Source: Adiantum capillus-veneris
Taxonomy: Eukaryota > Streptophyta > Polypodiopsida > Polypodiales > Pteridaceae
Assembly: GCA_014529385.2 (NCBI GenBank)
Contig: CM043968.1
Coordinates: 6,610,501-6,674,500, forward strand
DNA: 64,000 nucleotides
Direction: 5' to 3'
This document shows positions 48,089-59,062 of this stretch, one piece after another. The first letter of the stretch is position 1. Every line of letters begins with the position of its first letter. A program made the position numbers and the translations under genes. The notes beneath the pieces were generated by a model. It was given only the letters and a program-made list of their open reading frames with translations. It ran no database searches and had not been told where the DNA came from.

Positions 48089-50195
48089 ATGCGTGCGCGC
48101 GTGCGTGCATTGGATTAGACATCCTAGTCACAACCTTGGCTTGCATGGCTTGAAAATCTTCCTTGGCCACGTGCAACTGCTTGTTGCTAGGACCTCCGTA
48201 CACACAACTGCAATAGTGTCAGTAACAGAGTCACCAAGTGGCAAGAGCTTGCTTTTAAGGGCATTTGATGCAGTATTGCATTGGTGCATAGCATGCTCAT
48301 GCACTCATCCATGCGTAGGCCAAATTATTTTACCAAGTCATGCAAAAAGACATACTCCTCCCTATCCACTACCACTGAGGAAAAGTGGACGATTTCTACT
48401 TCTGGGATACCCTCATCCATCAGGCGTGCATCCTCTAGAGTGTCACTAGTGCCAGCCACAACGATGGATTTTTCAACCACTCCTTGAGCCCCCTAGGGTA
48501 ATCAAGCCAAAGTGCCTGGCCTTCCGCTGCATGGTTCATGGGGACACCCTCCTGCTCCTTGTGACATCCTTGATGATGGACCCAACCTGAAGGTGTGGAA
48601 GGCAGAGCTCCTCAAAATCAGGTTCCTCGCTACAAAGAACATATATGTTGCTAGACGAGAAAGGTACTCCACCCCTAATTTGTGCTTCTTGAGCATTGAC
48701 ACCCTCGGGGCCTACTCATCCAAGAAATGGCCCGCATTGACAACAATTTCTTGGAGTCGTCTCAACCGCTTGGAGAATGGGAAATCACCTTTGTGTATGT
48801 AGCACAAGAGATTGCAAGGCACCCAGATCCTTGCATGTGGGGGGATAGATATGACATATTTTATAATGTGCTCCTCCATGAACTTTGATAGAGTGAAAAT
48901 TTAGTGGAAGGATTCTCACCTTTGACCTTGTAGACAAAATTGCGCTTGTTGAAGGTCCTCAAAACCCATAATAGCCAAATGTTCTTGCCCATTGCTGAGA
49001 GTCCAATGCTTGTTCACTTGGACATCCTCCAAAGCATCATTGGGCATCCTCACTGCAATGTCAAATCTTGAAATAGCGCCGTCTACACTCTGTAAGGGAG
49101 TCCACACTCCAAACTTGTACATCTCACAATCATAGTGAAATTGTGTGTACAAGGAGGTGCGGGATTTTAAATAGTGTATTCCAATACTTGATGCTCTAAC
49201 CTTACAACGATACCTATCTCCATTGTACATGCCCTCCACAAAACCCTAGTCCTCTTCTAAAGCTTCCCTAAATCCTCATACTGCACATCTTTACATACAA
49301 GCATTGTGGTAGTCTCCAAAAATCCAAACTCTTTGAAGACATGCATGAAATAGTGAATAGGCAAACACCAACTCAAGCCCACAGACCTAGAATATTTAGA
49401 ATATTTTAAGAAGTTTTGGAAATCTATTATCATCTTCTGCTTGAAAGATACTATCGACCACAAATCTGGTTGTGGCCACTCCATACTTAATAAGGAAGAT
49501 ATTTTGATGGGTTCAAGCTTCCCATACCCTTGTGTAGAAGTAGCTAAAATATAAGAGTGAGAATAGAAGAAAATTATTCTTTGAACCAGTTTGGCTGGGT
49601 AAAGGTGTTCAAAAATTATTGATCCAATATCCGTACGTATTGCATTGAATGTGTTGGAGAAGCTATGAAGTGGCTGCTCCTCCACCAATGTGGATGGAAA
49701 TATGACTGTAAAATCATGGTGAATCATAATTATGCAACCATAAAAACATTCCATTGTGATTTCACACACAACTTTGTATTATCAAAACATGTACTTACAA
49801 TGTGTTGTGAATCGAGCCGATTGTTACAATTACATGGTTAACATTGAGAAAACATGTTGCACAATGGCTACAATTCCCTTGTCTTTGTGATTCTTGAAGC
49901 CCAGGATCTTTCCTTTCCAATGATAATCCAAGTTTGCACGTTTTTGCACAGGATGATAGCCAATAGCAGATGGTTGCATGTATACCCAAGCACCTTTGGT
50001 GAACTCTTGTGGTACCCACTCACCATCTATACCTCTTGTGTTGTGGCATACAAGTGTTGTGACCTCATCCTTTGGCCACCTTTGCGGAGTAGAGTTGGCC
50101 ATGGGTGAGAAAAGAAAATTAGGAGGAGAAGGAGGACCTTGCTTGTTGCTACAATGCAGGTGGGAGAAACAGAATGAGTTTTCTTGGTGTGCCAA
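47390..50195 (-). pseudogene. B, left copy (BAH/Tudor-like N-terminus), degenerate
   Basis: Minus-strand exons align in order with the plus-strand gene at 52113-53517. The pairs are: DGEWVPQEFTKGAWVYMQ and WKGKILGFK and VQHVF (50040-49850) with DDQAWIPSR, SWVLLQ, FKGQVKEFK and IQHAF; RIIFFYSHSYILAT and DLWSIVSFKQK and LKYSK (49600-49300) with NGIFFYDMSYVES, DWSFLAS and LKYS; EMYKFGVWTPLQ and WTLSNGQEHL (49130-48980) with MELYFRDSLL and FSLNNRKVL. It continues further than the right copy: DARLMDEGIPEVEIVHFSSV (48440-48350), then INLDAKGNREEEDKEQE, a 78-nt intron (47908-47831) and DIPELDEFVAWMGSKMMAFG to SLLAGELPYVQERHQEMAKK. Stops include TAG at 47540-47542. A (GT)n run lies in the gene. Confidence 0.7.
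47998..48085. repeat. (GT)n microsatellite, about 88 bp
   Basis: Pure GT run within or between the 3' exons of the left B gene. Confidence 0.97.
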
Positions 50196-50829
50196 TGGGA
50201 GGTGGTAGTGGCAGAGGGGGGGAGGAGCGTGGTGGCAATGGAGACATGAGAAAGTGGATCATCCTTTCTTGGTGTGGCAATGGGAGGTGGGAAGGGAGGA
50301 GAGAGGAGCTTCCTTGATGTAATAATGGAGATGGTAGTAGTAGCGAGAGAGAGTGCTAAAGTAGAGGGTGTGTGTGATGGTTGCAACCAAGGAAGGCTTG
50401 GAAAAGGGTTCTAGAAAGAGAAAATCACTTTTTAACCATGGAATAGTTTTGGGAAGGCTTTAGATAATAGAAAATGATGTTTCAAAAGTTTTTGAAAATT
50501 TTTGAATTTTAGGGTTTTTTGGTATACGTTTTGACTTTTGGAGGTCCAAAAATGCTTTTTGACCATAAAATAGTTCTAGGGGGGTTACAAGAAGATAAGA
50601 TTTAATTTTTGAAAATTTTGAAAAAGAAAAATCAAAACCAAGTAAAAAAGGAGGGAAACTTGGAGGTTCTAGGTGCACCACTCGGGCATCAATACCCACA
50701 AGTGCACGTTCTGTTGATCCATCTATTAGCTGAACACTGATTTTCACATCTATTTGTCCAAGCCAGCAGTCTGGCTCCATCTCAATTGCTTCAATAGGAG
50801 GTGGGGTGTTTCTAGTTGTAAAATTGAAG

Positions 50830-51900
50830 GTGTATTCTATCGTTCTTTGTGCTTTAGAATCCGTAACTTTTCTTCCTCTATTGCATGGTCTTGAATTGCT
50901 TGTGCTTTCTCTTTCTTCTCTTTTGCTTGGTGAATGTTTTCCAACATGTCAGCTACTAGAGTTAAATGGTATTTCTTTAATCTGCACCCATTGATCCAAT
51001 TAGGCATATCCTCTCCCACTAATGTAGTAATTTTTATGGCACCACTAGGTGATATGTCACTGATCACAAATGGGCCATTACCTCGCCTTTTCAATTTCTT
51101 GGAATATTACTTCAAGGTGTAGAGTAATACATAGTATCCCTTTTGAAATTCCTTTGCCATCATGTGCTGGTCATGAAGCTCTTTCATTTATTGTTTTTGT
51201 GTATATATAGTTGCAATAGCCTTGAGTCACGATTAGTCTAACTTGGTGAGCTGTTAAACTCTACCTAACAACTCATGTCCATTCCATCCTCAGTCCTTAG
51301 CCTTTTGTTGTGAAGAAACCAAGAACTCTAAGGGCAATATGTCATTGACCCCAAATACCATTGAAAGGTTTCATTCCCAGTGTCATTTTGTACGCTACCC
51401 TATATGTCCATAGAGCTAAGTGTAATTTTTGGTCCCAATCGGCTCTAAAACTGTTCACAAATTTGGTAAGTACAATGCACATAATTTTGTTTGTGGTCTC
51501 AGCTTGTCCATTTTCTTAAGGGTGATATGACACTGACTTCAAATGAAGGACCATAAATTCCCACAATAGATAGTCAATCATATTGTTTATGAAGTGAGTC
51601 CCCCTATCACTCACTATCTCAATTTCACAAGCCCATATCGAGTGAAGATGTTCTCATATAAGAATTGCATTGTCGTTCTAGAATCATTCTTCTCTATTTC
51701 TTTGGCTTCTACCCATTTAATCAAATAATATGTGGTTACTATGAAGTATTTAGCATGTGTCCTATAGGCTGGTGGTGAGATAGGTCCAACAAAGTCTATT
51801 CTCCATTTGGCAAAAGCTCTTGCACCTATAATCGGTCTTCATTAGGAGAAAGTTGGACTCACTTTTGGGCCTTTCAGTTCTAGAGAGAGAGTGGTGCTCG
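50830..51900 (-). pseudogene. Ty3/gypsy integrase 3' part
   Basis: Minus-strand frames give RYGLV and FINNMIDYLLWEF, then ENGQAETTNKIMCIVLTKFV and DWDQKLHLALWTYRVAYK, followed by the integrase C-terminal GPFVISDISPSGAIKITTL (50837-51094) and a lysine-rich end (NIHQAKEKKEKAQ). This is the same integrase type as at 30.3-31.0 kb (WDLNLTSSLWAYHTSYK, GPYRVCEITPQET), but in opposite orientation and with more stops. It occupies the space between the two divergent B copies, so it probably inserted at the centre of the inverted pair. Confidence 0.85.
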
Positions 51901-52112
51901 ACCAATGAGGAAGAGGCTAACATTACGTTGAAAATCGACATTTTGGAGTCAAGCTCTTTTTTAAAAAAGGGAGGAAATATTATTTTTTTTCATCAAATTG
52001 CACAATTTCACGCTTTCAAGGCATAAATGCCATAAGTCGTATTAACTCTGTACCGAGGAATTTCAGAACTTTCATTGAAGACTCTATCTAGTATTTTTGT
52101 TCCCACCCAAAT

Positions 52113-53517
52113 ATGACTTTGAGTAGCTCTACTTCCCTCTCAAAACTTCTTCCCTTTTTCATATTTGCGCTAACCTTTCTGTGTATTCTAGTGCACACAA
52201 TGACTACTTCTCGAAGGCCTAGCACTACCATTGACTCTGTTAGCATTTTTAACAGTTATACTACAGACGATCAAGCATGGATACCATCTCGAATAACTAT
52301 CCGAAGTTGGGTTCTACTGCAAACTAGGAGGAGTAAGAGGAGGCAACGCAATGATTTCGTGGTGGCTTTCAAGGGACAAGTCAAAGAGTTTAAAGTGTGT
52401 GCACAAAGCAAGCGGGTGAAAGAAGTCCTCATACAACATGCTTTCCAACATGCAGACTTAAGGTTGCAAACATCTCCTCCAAGTTTTCCAAGGCATCGAC
52501 CCAACTGTAAGTTATTTTGAGCATCTCTCTTAGTGCATGATTATATTCGAAGGTTAAGTGGTGGATATCATCTTTGGTATGTTTCAGATATTTATCCATC
52601 AAATAGGACAGATTGGCAACCAGTTGAGAGCATAGTTGGGATTTTTGATGCTTTCCATGCATTTATTGGTGAGAAAATGTACCGAGGAAGACAACACAAG
52701 GAAATTGCAGATAATGGAATTTTCTTTTATGATATGTCATATGTGGAATCGAGAACTTCCATTGGTTGGGGTCGTGTAGCTCCTTTGTCACTTCCATCCT
52801 TTGACAGCAAGGATTGGTCCTTTCTAGCTTCGCAAACTAGTGAAAGCTTTAGGAATAAGTTGTTTCAGGATATACAAAAGTCTCTCAAGTATTCAATTGC
52901 CACAAAAATAGTTCGGCTCACACTATTTATGCCTCTTGAAGTGTTTGTAGATTTTTTCTTCGATGACCAAATAAGAACTACCGCAACAATGTTCATTTGC
53001 AAGTCTGAGAGCTGTTTGGACTTTTTAGATGACAATTGGGATAGGAAACAATCACTAAACAAAATCTGTATTTTGCAAAAGAAGTCCATAATTTGCAAGT
53101 TCATTATAAGCTCTCAAAATTTCTTAGTGTCGTTTTACTATATTAGATATCATCTTCTTAGTGGGCAGCTTATTCCATTAGACCAAGATACAAAGAATAG
53201 CCTCGAGAACAAACCTCTATCAATGGAGCTCTACTTTCGAGACAGCCTACTTACTGTGATGGAGACAATACCATGCACAACTCTTGCACAGCTCAGGGTA
53301 GATCTTACATGTGAAGAACTTCCACTTTTGTCGGAATTGTATGCATTCAGTCTCAACAATAGAAAGGTGCTTACTAAATCGATTAATTTTGATTGTCTTT
53401 AATACATTAAGACAGAATCTAACTTTTTCTTCTTTTCAGATTCCAAGACGCAAGGAGAAAACAACATTATGCAAGGAGTCACTAACAAATACACTTCACT
53501 TAATTGCTTCCACCTGA
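52113..53517 (+). pseudogene. B, right copy: BAH/Tudor-like N-terminus plus conserved domain of unknown function
   Basis: One reading frame runs from 52113 (or the ATG at 52200) to 53366, crossing a single TGA at 52518-52520. It then crosses a 73-nt intron (53367-53439, AAAG/GTGCTT to TTTTCAG/ATT) and ends with IPRRKEKTTLCKE and a stop at 53517. The first 100 residues (DQAWIPSRITIRSWVLLQ, FKGQVKEFK, VKEVLIQHAFQHADLRL) have the strand order and tryptophans of a BAH- or Tudor-like chromatin-reading fold. The fit is by eye and needs structure prediction. The next 250 residues contain FFYDMSYVESRTSIGWGRVA and FRNKLFQDIQKSLKYS, shared with the left copy. Close to intact: one nonsense codon, which would be CGA before a C-to-T change. 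Confidence 0.65.
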
Positions 53518-53676
53518 AGCTAGGTCACATACCTTGTGCATGCAAAGAGCTTTGATGCCATGCAAACCATGATGTACTCTTCAAAATGACTAATGCAAAG
53601 ACATTGTTTCAAAAATGTACATTTTCATTGTCTCAAAACTTTACATATTGTGTTGTTTCTATCAAGATTTATACAA

Positions 53677-54285
53677 TTAAATTGCTCCCTTTCCCTGCTA
53701 CTGTCCTCTCCCCCGGTTTGTGCCACTCGTCCCCTGTCCTCTCCCCCGGTTTCTGCCACTCGTCCCTTGCCCTCTGCTCCAGTTGCTCCCCTGCCCTCTG
53801 CTCCAGTTGCTCCCCTGCCCTCTGCTCCGGTTATTGCTACTTCTGCCTCTGGGGACACTAGTCTCGGGCATCCTTTCGCATCACTCGAAATCATGGACCT
53901 CTTCCATGGCTTCCCATGCTTCTTGCACCTGTGAAGCTTCCCTCTGTTCTTGCTCTTGTTGTCGACGTGTAGCCCATTCCTCTACTTCTGCGACGTCTGT
54001 ATAATATTGATTTATTGCTTCTTGCATATTTCGAACTTCTTCTTGAGTCTGATTGTGGCATTGCGTCATTTCATTAATGCGAGCCTCTTCGAACTCCTCA
54101 GCTCTCGCCGCTTCCTCTCTTGTGTGTCTGTTTACTGAGATTATAATATGCTGGATGGCCATTACAGAAAAATGTCGCACATCGTTGGGGGTGTAGTTAT
54201 GTAATTGAAGTTCCTGTAGAAGCATGATACAGACATTTTTTGCTTCATACAAACGTTGCAGTTGTAGCAAACAATGAAATAGCAC
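53677..54285 (-). pseudogene. R: possible H2B-like histone fold with Gln/Glu-rich helix and RGG-type tail
   Basis: The minus frame 54285-53884 is open. YEAKNVCIMLLQELQ and then TPNDVRHFSVMAIQHIIISV can be laid on H2B helices 1 and 2 ([33 protein letters not shown]) without gaps. Most buried positions are hydrophobic, though identities are few. A Glu/Gln-rich coiled region follows (EEARINEMTQCHNQTQEEVR). Past a TGA (53883-53881) the same frame reads an Arg/Gly tail (NNRSRGQGSNWSRGQGSNW, then GRNRGRGQ), crosses a TAG (53700-53698) and ends at 53677. Both stops would be CGA/CAG before C-to-T changes. The tail suggests nucleic-acid binding. The start is unclear: the frame opens at a GTG, and an upstream exon ending GTAAGT is possible. 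Histone assignment is a hypothesis. Confidence 0.45.
53700..53845. repeat. Two adjoining minisatellites coding the Arg/Gly tail
   Basis: Two copies of a ~36-bp unit (gtcctctcccccggttt...) and three copies of a 27-bp unit (ccctgccctctgctccagtt...) head to tail. Both periods are multiples of three, so the repeats keep the minus-strand reading frame of the Arg/Gly tail. Confidence 0.9.
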
Positions 54286-54535
54286 GATTACTTACGTTCG
54301 GTACATCCATAATTTGACTGAGGAGCAACAGGGCGTTCAAACAGGTTCGCTAGTCACAACTATAGTCATCAGTCTGCGTGGGCACGGTTACCCGTTCGTG
54401 CCGGACGGTATTTCCTAGATCATGTTTTAACAAAATATGCTCTACACAGCATACAAGTTTTTTCGCGGCACTACATATATAACCACTTGAGTCAGCAACA
54501 CATTACAAAGAGACACTACTTCCAAATGTAACCAG

Positions 54536-54820
54536 ATGGGCCTTACGTTTTTACACGACTGTGAAACGCTCAGCTTTGCCCGGAGTTTGCGTAGTAAACA
54601 ATCTTAGCTTCCATGTCAAATAACATCAAACTCCAATGATCACTACAAAGACACCATCAAAGATGAGGAGAAAGATTCTAAATGCAACTTGGTTTTTACA
54701 AGGATAGAAAAAACTCATGATTGGTTGTATGTAGTGACCAGAAAACGCGCTAGATCAAAGTTGACTCTGCTAAACCAGTTCATCGGACTCAAAAAGGAAA
54801 TTGAGGTGTTATGCAGATAA
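54536..54820 (+). pseudogene. Small unrecognised ORF, 94 codons with one TAG
   Basis: ATG at 54536 (MGLTFLHDCETLSFARSLRS) continues past a TAG at 54605-54607 to a TAA at 54818. The second half is charged and looks truly coding (KDTIKDEEKDSKCNLVFTRI, EKTHDWLYVVTRKRARSKLT). It is divergent from the R gene, and the 250 bp between them would hold both promoters. No family recognised. The TAG could be CAG mutated. Confidence 0.35.
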
Positions 54821-54951
54821 GGCGATATCAACCAATCTATTATGTATACTTTGTCTTGAACCTCAGGGGGCAGAAGCGAGACAGCGTGGCTAACATGAAA
54901 TAATGGCAGAGATTAGAAATGAGGTATTTCAGCGGGCTGTCACTGCCACAA

Positions 54952-55176
54952 ACCCATGAGTCAATACCGAGCGAGTGGGGCAGCTATCAAATTCCATCGC
55001 CACTCACTCGCTTGGTATTGACCCATGTCTTAACGGTAGTGAGCCATTTAATGAATCAAGCGTGACTTTATAAAGATATACTTGACGACTGCCGCGGAGA
55101 CATGGGTCAATACCGAGCGAGTAGTACCACTATCCAATTCCATAAGCCACTGTCTCGCTTGGTATTGACCCATGTC
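54952..55176. repeat. Hairpin repeat family A, two units
   Basis: Unit 1 (54952-55030) and unit 2 (55099-55176) each have arms of 22-25 nt facing each other across a ~30-nt loop: gacatgggtcaataccgagc on one side and gcttggtattgacccatgtc on the other. The arms pair fully apart from one G-T position in unit 2 and a few in unit 1. The core (ACCRAGCGAGT) is shared with arrays B, C and D to the right. They lie between the small ORF and the H gene. Confidence 0.9.
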
Positions 55177-55212
55177 TTGGTAGAGATCCTTTTAATGAAC
55201 CAAACGTGACTT

Positions 55213-56286
55213 CTAAAGAGCATGAGAATTACCACAAAGCAATGTTGACGACCTCATTCGTTCATTGGAGTTGGAGAAACTGCGCATGCACAGGAAGTCT
55301 TGGTGATCGAGGTTGAAAATGCAAGCCTCCTCTGACCTTCCAGGCAGCAGTATCTGTGCATGCAGAGGCGCTGAGCTGAACAGAACTCTCAACTCCTCTT
55401 CATTCTCTTCGTTGATTTGCTCTAAAATAATTGACTCATCTGATATATTGGATGGCCCTTGCGATGCAAAGCCATGCCCTTGCCTTTCTTGAGCTGGCTC
55501 CCTGGCTGGCTCCTCCCTAACAGCCGTAGGGTCCTTCCTAACATGCACAGGCTCCACATCAGTTTCCTTCAATATTGGTTCCTCCATAAATACCTCAGGG
55601 TCCACCCTGACCTGCTCTTGCCCCTCATAAGCCCTTACTGGTTGCGGATCCTCCATGACTTGCTTATTTTGGTGTCTGGCTGGCTCCTCGATAATTGTTT
55701 CTGTTTCTGTCATGACTGCCTCCGGGTCCACTCTGGCTTGCTCATGGGAAGCTGCGGCTATCTTAGCCTGCCCATCTGTGTCGTTTCTCTCGACACGTGA
55801 TCGGGTCCTTCTGCTGTTTTTTTCATCCCTAGACGGCTCTGTCTGTCGTGCACGAGGATGGAGAGGGGGGATGTTGACAATATCCATGGTTCTACTATCC
55901 CGGATGGGCACTGGCTGAAGCATCCCATCGTAGCAGAAACGCAGCCTCCGAAGAGTATCAAAATCTCACGGCATGATATTAGTAACGCGGTGTGCATGGG
56001 CAGCCAGGATATATCCATCGCTGAAGAATTCAACAAGGTAGTCTTCTGCAATTTCTTGAAGGCAGAGTAGTGCACTGCTGGCCCATCGCATGCCAACTCT
56101 CCACTGCTCGCAAATCTCCCACACTACTCGTTGGAAAGGGAGACGTGGAATAGCAGGTTGAACGTGTCATTCTATCTTGCGTAGCTCTTGAAGTACACCT
56201 CGGTGCGCCTCATATCGGCATCTTCTTGCTTGAGCATTCAAAGATTCACCTGTTGCCCTCCTAGGCGTGGCCTTTACACGAGGCAT
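55213..56286 (-). pseudogene. H: divergent histone H3 fused to a long acidic C-terminal tail
   Basis: From the ATG at 56286 a single minus frame of 357 codons runs to 55213. Residues 1-38 are a short H3-like tail (MPRVKATPRRATGES) then AHRGVLQELRKI, matching RPGTVALREI. Residues 44-80 read AIPRLPFQRVVWEICEQW and SSALLCLQEIAEDYLVEFF, matching RKLPFQRLVREI and SSAVMALQEACEAYLVGLF. Residues 92-116 read AAHAHRVT and IMP-x-DFDTLRRLR, matching [21 protein letters not shown]. That is the whole H3 fold. The tail of about 235 residues is rich in Glu, Pro and Arg with loose repeats (RVDPEAVMTE, RVDPEVFMEE). Two stops interrupt it, TGA at 56169-56167 and TGA at 55968-55966; both fit CGA after a C-to-T change. 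Lack of canonical ARTKQTARKS and the insertion pattern exclude ordinary H3; a CENH3 origin is possible. Confidence 0.85.
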
Positions 56287-56358
56287 CTCTACAAATAGCA
56301 TAGCACAAAACGAACAAACGACATTTCATTTGTCAGCACAAGAGACTTAAGATTTCAG

Positions 56359-56959
56359 AAAAGGTCAGTACCAAGCGAACAGGTGCATCGGCGAGAGTTT
56401 GCCTTCCCTTATTCGCTCGGTAGTGACCTCATAAAATAGTAATAGCAGACATGTCTACCATTTTGTGAGGTCAGTACCAAGCGAACAGGTGCATCTGCAA
56501 GAGTTTTCCTTCCCTTATTCGCTCGGTAGTGACCTCATAAAATAGTAATAGCAGACATGTCTACCATTTTGTGAGGTCAGTACCAAGCGAGCAGGTGCAT
56601 CTGCAAGAGTTTGCCTTTCCTTATTCGCTCGGTAGTGACCTCAGATAATAGTAATAGCAAACATCACTTATATTTTTGAGGTCAGTACCAAGTGAACGGT
56701 GCATCGGCAAGAGTTTGCCTTCCCTTATTGGCTCGGTACTGACCTCCAAAAATAGTAATAGCAGACATATTTTATATTTTCTGAGGTCATTACCAAGAAA
56801 ACAGGTGCATTGGAAAGAGTTTGCCTTCCCTTATTCGCTCGGTACTGACCTCAGAAAATAGTAATAGCAGACATATCTTATATTTTCTGAGGTCAGTACC
56901 AAGCGAATAGGTGCATCGGCAAGAGTTTGCCTTCCCTTATTCGCTCGGTACTGACCTCA
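56359..56959. repeat. Hairpin repeat family B, six units of 105-106 bp
   Basis: Units start at about 56362, 56467, 56573, 56678, 56783 and 56889. Each has arms gaggtcagtaccaagcgaa and ttcgctcggtactgacctc (G/C variants at one or two places) around a loop containing gtttgccttccc. The units are then joined by an AT-rich linker (aaaatagtaatagcagacat). The array begins about 75 bp upstream of the H start codon. Confidence 0.95.
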
Positions 56960-57117
56960 AAAAATAGTACCCTGCAACAAAATACCAATGTGAAGGAGAC
57001 GTTTAAGTCCATGCGGTCCTAACTGTCAGTCATGTCATTCCCTCCCATCATCTCCTTTAATCTAGGGGGGGTGGTACCTTTGCTTCTCTCTCCCACGTCT
57101 ACCTCTCATCAAACCGC

Positions 57118-57735
57118 ATGGTGATACCACTCATCAGCCAGAACCCTGGCGCTGCTTTTCAGGCATGTCCATCTAGTCTATTTAACCATCAGTTTTTTCA
57201 GAACCTCCCTCAGGGTTTCTCAGAAAAACTACAAGAAGCTCAGGATAGTGGTGATGCCTTTCCAAGGTATACTCCCGCAGCGCCAGTAGGACCGCATCAA
57301 GGCCCTCCTCAGGAGGTCCCCCCTTGGTCCTCCCCCGATGTTACCCTTAATGTTCTTGACTGACACAGCCCGGGAGTGACTGCTGTTGACACGGGAGTCA
57401 ATTCTTGAGGTAAGCCGCTGGTAATTATTTGCTTTCGAAGTCCCAATTTTCAAGCTCCTAGTTTGAAGAGCTTATTTGCTAAATGCTCTGTGTAGGATGC
57501 TAGCCTGAAGCGGGAACAAATGCTGATCGTTAGGGAGAGAGTCTCATCCCTCAAAGACTCTCTGGAAGCAAATATGTCTGAAGACGTGCAGCGATTGCTC
57601 GCCGAGAATGGCTCTGTAGAGGCTATCTATAATTGGCTACAGGAGATGAAGGATGAAGTGCTTGAGCTAGGCGGTAAATATGAGGAAGCCATCAACTTTG
57701 CCAACAGGCTTCAGGAAGAGATATTCTGGTTGTGA
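57118..57735 (+). pseudogene. Small predicted coiled-coil protein, two exons
   Basis: A Pro/Gln-rich frame from ATG 57118 (FQNLPQGFSEKLQEAQDSGD) runs to TGA at 57361-57363. A donor GAG/GTAAGC at 57409-57410 and an acceptor tgtgtag/GATG at 57495-57496 bound an 86-nt intron. Exon 2 reads LKREQMLIVRERVSSLKDSL, then EDVQRLLAENGSVEAIYNWL and YEEAINFANRLQEEIFWL and a stop at 57735. It has a regular heptad-like helix pattern typical of a coiled coil. The exon 1 frame that joins exon 2 in phase has its own TGA. Not recognised, and possibly frameshifted. It sits between hairpin arrays B and C. Confidence 0.45.
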
Positions 57736-57934
57736 AGGAAAAGGACTACATGGTTATTGTGAACCCTCAAACCCCGGAAATTAGTAGGCCACTCTCTTGT
57801 AAAGTCTGAAACTTGGCCTTTGCGCCTGTCCCTAGTGTTTTCTAACTCAAAACCCCCTACATGGGTGTTAAGTTGTAATTTTGCTTCTCCCTTATAAATC
57901 AAAATGTGTATTTGAAAAAAAAAACCCTAAACCC

Positions 57935-58290
57935 GCAACAAACAGGGTTTACCTTCCCCTTATTTTCTTAGTATTGACCTCTGTACTAGCAGACATCACT
58001 TATATTTTCCGAGGTCAGTACCAAGTGACTAGGGGCATCGAACAAAGTGGCCTTCCCTTATTTGCTTGGTACTGACCAAGGAAAAGAAAAAACATCCTAT
58101 GGTAAAGACGATGGTCAGTACCAAGCAAACAGGGGCATCAAACAAAATGGCCTTCCCTTATTCTCTTAGTACTGACCAAGGAAAAGAGTAAAAGCAAACA
58201 TCCTATGGTAAAGACGATGGTCAGTACCAAACGAATAAGGGAAGGCCAACAGGGTTTGCCTTCCCTTATTCGCCTGGTACTGACTACACA
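57935..58290. repeat. Hairpin repeat family C, three units and a half unit
   Basis: Units at about 58011-58079, 58110-58180 and 58216-58288, with half a unit at about 57940-57985. Arms ggtcagtaccaagcgaat (variants) and ttcgcttggtactgacc enclose a loop with ggccttccctt, as in family B. Linkers contain catcctatggtaaagacgat. The third unit has a longer pairing because its loop (aagggaaggcc...ggtttgccttccctta) also pairs. Confidence 0.9.
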
Positions 58291-58679
58291 AAATACAAGT
58301 GCACAAAAGGGTAAGTAGCATACCTCTTCACTGTGTGTAGGTAGAGTTATGCAGAACAGGAGTAAGAGAAGGATGCGCGAGAGTAAGTAGTGGTGATGCG
58401 CAAAAAGAGTTAGGATGGTTTGCTTACCACGTAGCGTCGATGGGCGTAGAGTTAATAAAAATGATGCGCAGTAGAACACGCGAAAAGAGGCAGAATAGTT
58501 GAAATGTTTGGCGAGGGTACTGCCTCTTAACTTAGAATGCTTACCTCGGCGAGGGTGACAACTTCACTTATGCACGAGATTGTGGTTGGTAAATCGTATT
58601 GCATGGGAATCTGAGACCATTTATTACTGGTTGTCCTTGTGAACGCAGCCCACGTGCCTTTTCGAGTGACCATTTAGGG

Positions 58680-59062
58680 TCAGACAGACGCCAATCACCC
58701 TTGCAGTCACCATCTCCAGACTCCATCTCCAAGTGGAAAAAACAGATCGCCGCTGCCTTTCCCTTTTTCTGTGCTCTTCCCCTTCGCCAGCTCTCGTGAT
58801 CCTGCGTTTAGATTCAGACGTTGATCACCCTTGCAGTCTCGCCATCTCCATCTCCAACTAGAACAAACAGATCGTCGTTGCCTTTGCATTTTCTGCGCTC
58901 TTCCCCTTGGCCACCTCTCGTGATCCTGCATTGAGAGTCAGACGCCGATCGCCGTTGCAGTCGCCATCTCCATCTCCAAGTAGAACAAACAGATCGCTGT
59001 TTCCTTTGCATTTTCTGTGCTCTTCCCCTTGGCCACCTCTCGTGGTCCTGCGTTGAGCGACC
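58680..59062. repeat. Tandem repeat, ~125-bp unit, three copies
   Basis: Copies start at about 58687, 58815 and 58939. Shared words are agtctcgccatctccatctc, aacaaacagatcg and tgtgctcttccccttggcca. It resembles the UTR and leader of a plant gene, CT-rich in composition. The minus-strand frames over it carry the repeat in all three phases, so no protein is called. Confidence 0.9.

Noticed and set aside
48512-48802. Plus-strand frame inside the left B gene
   Set aside because: Looks partly coding, but the flanking homology to the right B copy is on the minus strand on both sides, so it is probably a shadow. Not settled.
52507-52533. A 27-nt intron in B (gtaagt...ctcttag) that would remove the TGA
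   Set aside because: The splice signals look good, but 27 nt is far below known plant intron sizes and the stretch is in frame. A nonsense mutation is likelier.
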